Shown piece after piece: positions 40,148-48,242 of a stretch of DNA of 64,000 nt. Both the position numbers and the translations under genes were made by a program. How positions within the stretch are numbered: position 1 is the first letter of the stretch; every line of letters starts with the position of its first letter. The notes under the pieces were generated by a model that was given only the letters and a program-made list of their open reading frames with translations, did not search any database and was not told the DNA's origin. The DNA is from Kluyveromyces lactis. Taxonomy: Eukaryota > Ascomycota > Saccharomycetes > Saccharomycetales > Saccharomycetaceae. Where the stretch lies: the NCBI RefSeq assembly GCF_000002515.2, contig NC_006040.1:1178001-1242000 (forward strand). Reading direction: 5' to 3'.

Positions 40148-40765
40148 TTATAAAGACTTGGCCAATTCTAAAACCTCTTTCTTACCTTCTTCAATACTGA
40201 CCTCAGGTGAAACTTGAACCCTCTTCACTTCTAGTTTACCGTTCTTGAAGATCCAGTGAGATCTGACAACACCAGAAACAGCTGTCTTCTTAGCACCCAA
40301 AGCTCCGATAAATTCACGTTTAGGGTCGCTTAATAGATCAAAAGGCAAGGCTTGCTTAGTTTGGAAACTCTTCTGAGACTTTGGAGCGTCAGCACTTAGT
40401 CCAAAAACAGCAGCGTGTTCCTTCAATTCGCTATAATTGTCTCTGTAGCCACACGCTTGTCTAGTACAACCAGGTGTACTGGCCTTTGGATAAGCAAAGA
40501 ACACCACTAATTTATTCTTGGAGGCAACTTCTTTCAACGATATCGGCTCGTCATCCTGATTTAGTAGAGTTAGATCAGGAATGTCATCACCAATTTGCAA
40601 CTCAGCTAGCTTATTGGCACTATCTTCATTTTTAACCTCTTTTTTTCCGTTTGGCTTGGTAACCTTTGATTCTGTCTTTGCCTTTACCTTGATGGGTTCA
40701 GCAGATTCGGAATCTAAAGGTTCTTTCTTAGCAGAGATTCTATTAGAACGACGTAATTCAACCAT
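40148..40765 (-). CDS. DOT5: nuclear thiol peroxidase Dot5 (BCP/PrxQ type)
   Basis: A 205-residue peroxiredoxin (215 in S. cerevisiae). A Lys-rich N-terminus of about 65 residues probably gives nuclear targeting. The peroxiredoxin domain has the motif KASTPGCTRQACGYRDNY, with the peroxidatic and resolving cysteines five residues apart, and FGLSADAPKSQKSFQ. It reduces hydroperoxides in the nucleus and was found as a disruptor of telomeric silencing when overexpressed. Confidence 0.96.
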   Translation of the reverse strand: MVELRRSNRISAKKEPLDSESAEPIKVKAKTESKVTKPNGKKEVKNEDSANKLAELQIGDDIPDLTLLNQDDEPISLKEVASKNKLVVFFAYPKASTPGCTRQACGYRDNYSELKEHAAVFGLSADAPKSQKSFQTKQALPFDLLSDPKREFIGALGAKKTAVSGVVRSHWIFKNGKLEVKRVQVSPEVSIEEGKKEVLELAKSL

Positions 40766-41657
40766 AGTTCACAGAACAGTATAAAAATATAAGTCGATGA
40801 TTGTAGTTAGGGCAGATTAAAAGATATGATATGGGGGGCGTATTTGGTACAGTTGAAGGTGCGTTTTTCCTGTTTTGCTCTTTTTAAAGGTTCGAACGTT
40901 CAAAAACAGGCAAACAAGCAATTTCAAAGATTGAAAGACGGAAGACAAAGCGAAGAAACACTCGAGTGAAAAGCCCTACAAGAAACATTTTCTCGAATGG
41001 TAAATACAGCCAACTGCTAAATTAAGAACTACAATTACGTTTACATAACAATTGGGAATATAACCAAAAATTCATTGCAACAATCAACTATTCAATGGCC
41101 TTGTCACCAAGAATGGCTGCAAAATTACCGTTATCTTTAATAGTTGTATAAGTATATCCAGCTGTATATAACAGAGTCCACGGTCAAATTCAGAGCATTG
41201 TCGAATAAAACAATCACAGTATAACACTAGCAAGAGAAGGTGGTCCGAGTAAATTGTGGTTTCCAAAAGAAATAGATTTGATTAAAAAGTTAGAATTGGT
41301 ATGAGAAAACAATAGATAATGGAGACTAGCCCGTAGTGTTTCCTGTTATATATACGTATATTTTTCTGTGAGTGGAAGAACAGTGTATGCATCGTGTATG
41401 TTTGAAATAATTTGTAATTTTGTGATGAGTGTCATAGAACAACATGGTGTTTAGGTCCAAACATCTTTACTTTATTAGCTTTGCTTGCTTTCAAAATAGT
41501 AAATGAACAATAATGATGATGAAAGGAAAAAGATAACGAATAAAGGAATAGGTCCAATATAATATACACTTGTGTGGATCGCATTGATTAGAGCAGCACG
41601 GTAATGTTTTTTTTTCTCTCCAGTTATGGGTTAATCTTGTTTTGCCGTTGGCATATT
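40766..41657. other. DOT5 upstream / CUB1 downstream region
   Basis: An 892-bp stretch between two minus-strand genes. It holds the DOT5 promoter and the 3' flank of CUB1. Small frames on both strands show no family features. I looked for a C/D snoRNA pattern; ATGATGA occurs near 41514 but without a partnered CTGA box. I call nothing. Confidence 0.55.
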
Positions 41658-43424
41658 CTAATCATCCGCGTAACTGGTAGTTGTATACTCTTCTTCGTCG
41701 TAACTATGTTCACTAAAGTTGTTATCATCAGCATCATCTTCATCGTCATCATCATTACCTTCGTCATCATGAGCGTACACGTCCATGTATCTCGCAGTTG
41801 GCCGTTCTTGGACGTCTCTCATGGTTGGATCCTTTGTCATTTCCACTGATTCTTCACCGTCATCATGTATATCCACTCTTTCTTCTACTCTTTCCTCAGC
41901 TTCGATCTTCAATTCATGAATGATATCGAAACATTCGGCAAGCAAGGCGTTTAGAGTACCTTGACCTTCAGGGATATTACCATCTGTATCGTAGAATTTA
42001 CCATCAACACGCATATTGTCCAAGGACGCTAGCTTCATCTGGTATGGATACAATTCGCGGTCGTTGTCTACACCACCCATTCTTTTCAATTCTAATAGGC
42101 ATCTGCGTACTGTTGACAATTGGTTATGAACTCTTTGCAAAGATTCAGATACCGGTTCAGATGATTCTAAGAGTTTATAAATGATGGCGTAGCACCTACG
42201 CAATAAGTACAACAAAATCGATTGGCCCTTAGAATCAGGGTGGTCCGTTGGGAATTTACCGTTAACTCTCAAGTTATCGATTTCTCCTAGTTTCTTTTGG
42301 TATGTGAAAAGATCAGTTTCTCTTAGAGTCCATCTTCTGGTTACTAACAAATTTTCCAAAGTAGTCTTGATGTCCACTAGTTGATCATAGATAGGTTGCA
42401 ACTTGGTGTCGAGAGAGATACCACCATCCTTTTGATGGGACAAATCATTTACCAAATCATGACAATCGTCTAATAAACCGTTTAGAACGTTTTGGCCTTT
42501 TTCTTCGACTTTATCGGTCTCCAAAGATTTGAACTTCCCGTTGATATCACGATGAGATTCTAACTTCTCCAATTGTTCTTGTAGCTGTTTCAATTTTTCA
42601 TCGATCACTTGATCTGGTAACACATTCTTCTTTTCCGATGCCTCACTTTCCACCGAAAGAACAGCCGGATCCGGTACCAATTGCTTCTGATGAGGCCTCT
42701 TTGTAGAAGATGCCAGTGACAGTAGACCTCTTCTAATTTGGAACAATGCCTCCATGGTAGATTGCAAGTCCGGATGGATCTCTTCTAACTTCGACTCGAT
42801 GGCGTTATATTCGTCGATACAATGCTTTAGCTTGGCTCTTAACAACAGATCTTCTTCGATCTTATTCTTGTTCAACTCTTCATCTTTCTGCAAAGCAAAT
42901 TCTCCTATATCATCTGCATCTGCATTTACGCTCTGAGTGTCGCTATTACTAACATACTTGTTTTGTTCCACGATGGCACTGACCTCATTAAGTCTCTCTT
43001 TAATAGGTCTTAAGTCGTGATGGGTATAAACGTTCGATTCGTTTAAATGTTCCAACAAGCTCTGCACGGTCGAGAGCGAAGCATAAGTTGCTGGAGCTGA
43101 ATTTTTCAAACCAACGGTCAAGAAACTCAATGACAATAACTGGAAAACATCATCGATAACAGAATCGACTCTATTGTGCAATTCCGAACTATGAATCAGC
43201 GTAGTGGCAGAATTTGAAGGAGTAGCATGCGAATTCTTACGCAATTCATCCAACTCCCTGACTTTTGTCAACACTTTCTGATAAGTGTCCATAACATCCT
43301 TAGAGTTAAGGAATTGAGATCTATTCTGTTTCATCTTTGACAAAAACGACCGGACATCAAGGAAATAAGTCAGAATTTCCTCCTCTTCATGAGGAACTGC
43401 CATAGGATGAGAATTAACGGACAT
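41658..43424 (-). CDS. CUB1: Cub1-like UPF0662 (DUF2408) protein
   Basis: A 588-residue protein (551 in S. cerevisiae YPL260W). Two DUF2408 helical repeats can be seen: one at about 185-370 (KLKHCIDEYNAIESKLEEI, GKFKSLETDKVEEKGQNVL) and one at about 375-500 (RETDLFTYQKKLGEIDNLRV, ELYPYQMKLASLDNMRV). The C-terminal 60 residues are very acidic, rich in Asp. S. cerevisiae Cub1 is a conserved cytoplasmic protein linked to copper and bleomycin phenotypes; its biochemical role is unknown. Together with APM1 it forms a YPL259C/YPL260W pair, interrupted here by DOT5. Confidence 0.92.
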   Translation of the reverse strand: MSVNSHPMAVPHEEEEILTYFLDVRSFLSKMKQNRSQFLNSKDVMDTYQKVLTKVRELDELRKNSHATPSNSATTLIHSSELHNRVDSVIDDVFQLLSLSFLTVGLKNSAPATYASLSTVQSLLEHLNESNVYTHHDLRPIKERLNEVSAIVEQNKYVSNSDTQSVNADADDIGEFALQKDEELNKNKIEEDLLLRAKLKHCIDEYNAIESKLEEIHPDLQSTMEALFQIRRGLLSLASSTKRPHQKQLVPDPAVLSVESEASEKKNVLPDQVIDEKLKQLQEQLEKLESHRDINGKFKSLETDKVEEKGQNVLNGLLDDCHDLVNDLSHQKDGGISLDTKLQPIYDQLVDIKTTLENLLVTRRWTLRETDLFTYQKKLGEIDNLRVNGKFPTDHPDSKGQSILLYLLRRCYAIIYKLLESSEPVSESLQRVHNQLSTVRRCLLELKRMGGVDNDRELYPYQMKLASLDNMRVDGKFYDTDGNIPEGQGTLNALLAECFDIIHELKIEAEERVEERVDIHDDGEESVEMTKDPTMRDVQERPTARYMDVYAHDDEGNDDDDEDDADDNNFSEHSYDEEEYTTTSYADD

Positions 43425-43874
43425 ATCTCTCTCTCTCTCTCTCTTTCTCTTTAACTCACTGGTACAATTCTTAACAAATTGATTCTATGATTACTTTATT
43501 GGCTTGATATTTTAGAACTAAACTCTAGTATCTAGGTTGTAAATGCCTGTAAATCCTTTGTGTATACGAAACAATACAATTAAAACGTCTAAGTCCCTTT
43601 GTCTGTTGCCACCGGATCGGTCTGAACCCAATTTCGTTGCCATCAAGAGTATGTCTTTATACTTAAATCCTTTGAATGTTTGTCATATTGAAATTAGCTC
43701 GGCTAAAGATTATTGGGGGGAAAGAATTGAAAGTAGGGTAACTTTCAGTTTCTCGGGAATAACGACTTTATGGAGCACAGACGACCGATGGAATGAGAAC
43801 AAGAGAGCGGTATGTATGACTAAAGTATGGTATGGTATTGGAAAACGATTAGATAGAAGTGTGGGTATGTAGAT
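43425..43874. other. CUB1 upstream / WSC1 downstream region
   Basis: A 450-bp stretch starting with a CT microsatellite (43425-43445) directly before the CUB1 start. The 109-codon plus-strand frame here has no recognisable content and I do not call it. Confidence 0.55.
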
Positions 43875-45158
43875 CTATTCATCCGGGTTAACAACGGTAA
43901 GTTTATTCTGTTGTTCATGATGCAGGTCGGGTGAATCGAAAAGTGAACCGTTACTGGTTCTTTTCGAGTCGGCGAATGGGTTAGACACAGTTCCTTGGGA
44001 TTCTGATAACGGTATTCCAGAAGATGGCGTTCGTCCCAACCCGGATCCCAGTCCTCCTGCAGCACCAGCAGCTCCCGCTGCTGTTGCTGTAGCGATACTA
44101 GTATCGAGTCCATGTCCATTCCCACTTCCATCGCTGTCTCCAGGGTGCATGTAATCTGAAGCAGAGGAAGTAAAGTAGTTATCTCTATGTTCATCGTAGT
44201 CCACCGGTTTGATAGCCTCTTGGTATTCCTTTTCCATACGTTCGTCCTCTCTTCTTCTTGAGATATGTCTTAGTATTAAAATGACAGCCAAGACTACCAA
44301 AACCAGACCCACGACACCTCCAACGACACCGCCTACGATGGGCCCAACTTGTGTCTTTTTCGATGAGGAGGAATTGCTGTTGTTGTTTGAGCTTGAGGAT
44401 CCCGAAGTCGAACTTGCTGTCACGATGTTTGTCGTCACGTATTGTACTGATCCACTTACGGTTTTAATGGATGTGGAATATACGACACTTGGTTCATCGT
44501 CCCCAGACGAATTGCTACCGTCCGTTGCTGAAGAGGGACTACTTGTAATGGACGCTTGTGTACTACTATCCGCACTTGAAGTACCGGCCAGTGTCGTCGT
44601 AGTACCTGAATTGGAACTAGAACTGGTACTGGAACTTGAACTTGAACTTGAACTCGAACTTGAACTCGAACTTGAACTCGAACCTCCCGAAGAAGTGCTA
44701 TCACTCAATGCGTACACCAGATAAGCGTTTTCACCACCGCACATTTCAGAGCCGTAACCGTAACAATACGCGTTACAACTGCTGGACGTGGAACTGGATC
44801 CTGAAGGATCATCGTCACCACAGAAACATTCGTCATGGTTGTATAAAGCCATATACTGTGATCCGGAACATTCTGAAGCACAATGCGCACTAGACTGAAA
44901 TTCATAAGTGCTACCGTCACCAAATGACGAGGGAAGCGAACTGAAACATCCAACCTCGGTGAGTGCATATACACCGAATCGTGAATTCGGTGTGGTGAAC
45001 CACAGGTGTATGAGAACTACTGAAACGAAAAGTTTCAGTAAAGGGAGTTTCCTCGAGGAAACTCCCAAATTTGATCCAGCAAATCGGTACTTAAAAGAGG
45101 GCTCGCTAGCGAGCCCTCCATTATTTCCATAACCAAAAAATCGTCCTACTTGAATCAT
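43875..45158 (-). CDS. WSC1: cell-wall integrity sensor Wsc1 (Slg1)
   Basis: Stress sensor of the plasma membrane that signals through Rom2 and Rho1 to the Pkc1 pathway. The ATG at 45158 gives 427 residues (378 in S. cerevisiae). A hydrophobic signal segment is at about 40-65, the cysteine-rich WSC domain at about 68-150 (GCFSSLPSSFGDGSTYEF, SECSGSQYMALYNHDECFCG), then a Ser/Thr-rich rod, a membrane helix near 280-305 (GGVVGGVVGLVLVVLAVIL) and a tail with MEKEYQEAIKPV and terminal LTVVNPDE, both Wsc1 hallmarks. The first 63 residues differ from the usual short signal peptide and are largely built from four DNA hairpins (44971-45118). Confidence 0.92.
   Translation of the reverse strand: MIQVGRFFGYGNNGGLASEPSFKYRFAGSNLGVSSRKLPLLKLFVSVVLIHLWFTTPNSRFGVYALTEVGCFSSLPSSFGDGSTYEFQSSAHCASECSGSQYMALYNHDECFCGDDDPSGSSSTSSSCNAYCYGYGSEMCGGENAYLVYALSDSTSSGGSSSSSSSSSSSSSSSSSSTSSSSNSGTTTTLAGTSSADSSTQASITSSPSSATDGSNSSGDDEPSVVYSTSIKTVSGSVQYVTTNIVTASSTSGSSSSNNNSNSSSSKKTQVGPIVGGVVGGVVGLVLVVLAVILILRHISRRREDERMEKEYQEAIKPVDYDEHRDNYFTSSASDYMHPGDSDGSGNGHGLDTSIATATAAGAAGAAGGLGSGLGRTPSSGIPLSESQGTVSNPFADSKRTSNGSLFDSPDLHHEQQNKLTVVNPDE
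44971..45118. repeat. cluster of four perfect hairpins in the 5' end of WSC1
   Basis: Four unrelated perfect inverted repeats in 148 bp, all inside the reading frame. 44971-44993 has arm ACACCGAAT and loop CGTGA. 45018-45040 has arm TACTGAAAC and loop GAAAA. 45043-45066 is a 24-bp palindrome, left half GGGAGTTTCCTC. 45097-45118 is a 22-bp palindrome, left half GAGGGCTCGCT. They encode much of the N-terminal extension and signal segment. Confidence 0.9.
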
Positions 45159-45272
45159 AGGATACACCAAAAAGACCTCTTTCTTTGTTTATGAATTCCT
45201 CTTCTGCCCTATTATACAAAATGATTACTGTCTATTTCCTTCTCGCTCACCAGGATAAAGTACACTCTGTAT

Positions 45273-45274
<2 letters not shown>

Positions 45275-45310
<36 letters not shown>
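45275..45310. repeat. (AC)18 microsatellite
   Basis: An uninterrupted AC dinucleotide run of 36 bp in the WSC1 upstream region, likely to vary in length between strains. Confidence 0.97.
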
Positions 45311-45312
<2 letters not shown>

Positions 45313-45519
45313 TAGCTGAAGGGAGAAGACAAGTATGGCACTGAAGAGTCCCGAACCGATGGGTTTCCCTTCTGTTCGACTTCTGGATCTCTGTTAACGT
45401 CTTGTTGCACATTTGAATATATCGAAATCTCAGCCAGTTTCCAATTTTTTCATCTTTTTCCATGTTCTAAGAGAACTCTGTTCCAGGTTTTATCTAATTC
45501 AGTATGTATCTGGGGAAGG

Positions 45520-45543
45520 ACAAGCACCCAGAAGGGTGCTTGT
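45520..45543. repeat. perfect hairpin, 10-bp arms
   Basis: The arm ACAAGCACCC, loop AGAA, and exact reverse complement, in the WSC1 upstream region. Confidence 0.88.
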
Positions 45544-45876
45544 GACTTGTTTTTGGACCATTATCCGTTGTCTAATATGAGCATGGCCAAGCTTCACCTT
45601 GTAAAATGTTGCGTAGCGTGATATGTGTATTATTTAATATTAAATTCTACTGTCATAGGTATTAATAAATGACACCGATGCTTAAGGGATTACAATGACA
45701 GCTTGTGCGGTAACGCAGGACAATTATGAGGGGGGGGACTATTAGAGACCTGATGGCCATGGAAAATGTGAGTATGTCGTTATATATGTATCATCAGCCC
45801 GGTATATATGCGTATATATGTGTACCACTGCCATATATATACATATAAATATATTGACGCGATGCCTCGTGACTCA

Positions 45877-45910
45877 GTTACCCGGATAAGAGTTTGGTAT
45901 TCCGGGTAAC
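45877..45910. promoter_or_regulatory. inverted pair of Reb1 sites
   Basis: GTTACCCGGA and its reverse complement TCCGGGTAAC separated by 14 bp. Each arm contains the Reb1 core TTACCCG. Reb1 sites often act as nucleosome-clearing or insulating sites between divergent genes, which suits the position. Confidence 0.65.
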
Positions 45911-46000
45911 GTCCAATTGTGGCTCGTGAACTTTTCCCATTGCAAAAATATTAGTATGTGGTGTATGGGTTAGTTTCACCAGCAAAACCCACCCTCTAAT

Positions 46001-46020
46001 CTCATCTCATCTCATCTCAT
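46001..46020. repeat. (CTCAT)4 repeat
   Basis: Four tandem CTCAT units, identical to the array at 6901-6920 before NOP16. On the minus strand it reads as repeated GATGAG. Confidence 0.9.
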
Positions 46021-46489
46021 CCCGTCACTACACCCAGTTCTTTCCCTAACGACGTGCAGAATCATAGGTCTATTCTAGCTCTGCTCAGTTACCACTCGGT
46101 ACCAAAGCGATACCATTTCAGAAATCCGCTTAGTAGCCCTTGAGGCAAATGGATATTTCCAGGTGTCAAAAAGATGATATATCTACGTACCTACTGATGA
46201 GTAATTAGGGTCCGTTCCAGGCCAGCCCAGCACAGCATGGGAAACATCGAGAAATGAGACGCATTATCTATCATCTTTTGTTTAAATTTCACGGTCTCGC
46301 TCACTTTCTCAATAACTTTCTTTTTTATAGGGTGCCAATCTTATGTATTATATTGTATATAATTGAAGAGTATACTAAAGAACCTTTGTTTGAGATGAGG
46401 CTGTTCACAGGAGTTTTGGTCCAGTGTAATGGGATCGATTTCCCGTGGCCCTGTTTAATAAGAATTGTTAGAGAGTCAGGGTATGGGTT

Positions 46490-48067
46490 ATGATAGTGTA
46501 TCAGGATTTGAAGCCGAAGTATCACACACAGATGCAGAATCATCATTCGCAGTACGGCCATGGTCAGGGCCATGGTCAGGGCCAACAGGTACTGCTGCTT
46601 GCAGCAGCAGCAGCTGATGCTACGGAAAGTGCTACTGCCGCAGGAACCCCCAGCGGTTCTGGTGGCTCTGCTAATGGTAGTGGCAGTACTAGCACCATCC
46701 AGCTATCGAGGAAATGGGTGCTTCCACCAAAGGTGAAGTCTAGTCGGAAACTTAGTACCACCACCATTACTACTGCTACTACTGCTACCGCTTCCAACGC
46801 TAGCAATACGTCGCCCTCGTCACCCAACAGTCCTTCCAATAAAGGCTTGTCTCCGAGAGATGGTTCCATGGATGATTCGAATCAGTATTTTACGTCTAGG
46901 TCTTCTAACTACGCAGAGAAACGCAGGAAACAGAATAGAGAAGCTCAGAGGGCTTATAGGGAACGTAAGGCTAACAAGTTGCATGAGCTGCAGCATACGA
47001 TAGATATGTGGAGAGATAAATGCGAGGCCATGCAGCAGGACGTCAACATGTGGAAATCGAGGTACGATTCCTTGGCTTTAGAGAATAAGAATTCGGCCCT
47101 GGCGTATGAATCAAGACTTACTTGGTACGTTCAAGAGAATTCTAAACTTAAGGACACTATTAGAAAGCTACATGACAGGACGCCCACTCCGGCTACTCCC
47201 GGGACTAGTGCTCCGGCAAATGGCACACCAGTTGAAACAAAGCCGAACCAGGCTAACACACCTTCCAACATGGAAATTCAATTCGATAGTTCTGGCAAAC
47301 CTTCGTGTTCAATTTGCGTGGATGGTTCGTGTATATGTGAGGAACTTAACGGCTCTGACGCCGCGGATCAGGCATCTCGAGCTCAGACTGCTCTTCATCC
47401 ACAATTTCTTAATCTCAAATATTCCTTCCAGGACCCGCTCCTGCAACAAACTTTAGATAACTGGAAACCAATGAAACCAGTGACTATCGAATCATCCAAG
47501 AAAAGACTCAATGAATCGTCAAGGCTACCACAGTTCAAAAGAATGAAAAGTGAATCTGTTCCTTTGAATATAGATAGTGATTTCCCATCCTTTAGCGTAT
47601 CGTCTTCTAATTCTTCTTCTACTAATAATATCGCTGCAGTAGTCGCTGCAGGTGCCACTACAGGCGCTGCTGGCACTTCTGCCACGAATAACTCCAATAT
47701 AGATGAGAACTGTGGATTCTGTTCAGAAAGTTCCACCTGTCTTTGTAGAGAAGCTCAGGAAGAAGCTAACAGGAATGCATGTACACAAGAACCTGGTTCG
47801 TGCACAAATTGTCAAAATGACGCTACTAGTAAGAAATTCTGTGAAAATGTTGTGAACCTGGCAAGATCTTCCTCATCCAGCTCTTCAAGCGCCGAAGAAT
47901 ATATCCCAATTAACGATGCCTTCCAAAGGATTAAGAAACACATGAAAAGTTCAAGCAATTTCTCTCCTAATAATATAAAATACGATGAACTAGCCATCAA
48001 GGGAAGGAAAGTTCAACTTAAGAGTGTGATGGATATAATTCAGGATATGAACAAGAATTTTATCTAA
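46490..48067 (+). CDS. HAPX: HapX-type iron regulator (Hap4L motif, bZIP and cysteine-rich domains)
   Basis: A 525-residue regulator combining three parts. The CCAAT-complex-binding Hap4L motif RKWVLPPKVKSSRKL is at residues 74-88. The bZIP basic region EKRRKQNREAQRAYRERKANK is at about 144-164 with a coiled coil to about 228. Cysteine-rich motifs follow: CSICVDGSCIC (273-283), CGFCSESSTCLC (409-420) and C-x5-PGSCTNCQ-x7-FC (432-452). In HapX and Hap43, such motifs sense iron or Fe-S status and the protein represses or activates iron genes with the HAP complex. S. cerevisiae Yap5 (245 aa) is the shorter relative. A 12-bp repeat at 46556-46581 encodes GHGQGHGQ. Confidence 0.9.
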   Translation: MIVYQDLKPKYHTQMQNHHSQYGHGQGHGQGQQVLLLAAAAADATESATAAGTPSGSGGSANGSGSTSTIQLSRKWVLPPKVKSSRKLSTTTITTATTATASNASNTSPSSPNSPSNKGLSPRDGSMDDSNQYFTSRSSNYAEKRRKQNREAQRAYRERKANKLHELQHTIDMWRDKCEAMQQDVNMWKSRYDSLALENKNSALAYESRLTWYVQENSKLKDTIRKLHDRTPTPATPGTSAPANGTPVETKPNQANTPSNMEIQFDSSGKPSCSICVDGSCICEELNGSDAADQASRAQTALHPQFLNLKYSFQDPLLQQTLDNWKPMKPVTIESSKKRLNESSRLPQFKRMKSESVPLNIDSDFPSFSVSSSNSSSTNNIAAVVAAGATTGAAGTSATNNSNIDENCGFCSESSTCLCREAQEEANRNACTQEPGSCTNCQNDATSKKFCENVVNLARSSSSSSSSAEEYIPINDAFQRIKKHMKSSSNFSPNNIKYDELAIKGRKVQLKSVMDIIQDMNKNFI

Positions 48068-48242
48068 CGGAAAAGCAAAGAAAAGATACACTAGTTCTAG
48101 ATAACACAGGTATTGTTTCTTGATTTTTATGTAAATATATAAGGTATAGAATTGTTTTTAATTTTGGGTACGGTTTTTAAATGAAATGAATAAGTACATG
48201 TTTGTGTATTAGCAAAAGTCTTTTAATTCTTCCATCCGGTGC

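Larger units (their letters stand above)
45159..46489. other. divergent promoter region, WSC1 / HapX-type gene
   Basis: A 1.3-kb stretch between divergent genes. It has a CA repeat, two hairpins, a CTCAT repeat, a G8 run at 45731-45738, and near the HapX-type gene a CCAAT box (46335-46339) and TATATAA (46356-46362). A 79-codon frame (46254-46493) ends on a TGA that overlaps the HapX-type start codon. No separate gene is called. Confidence 0.65.

Noticed and set aside
43543-43872. 109-codon plus-strand frame between CUB1 and WSC1
   Set aside because: No family features and no conserved neighbour at this position in S. cerevisiae.
44209-44724. 171-codon open frame opposite WSC1
   Set aside because: It is the mirror of the Ser-rich repeat codons of WSC1; a run of Glu/Leu with no family features.
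28570-45118. Inverted repeats as a CRISPR array or transposon ends
   Set aside because: The stems share no sequence, spacing is irregular, and no transposase or cas-like gene is present.
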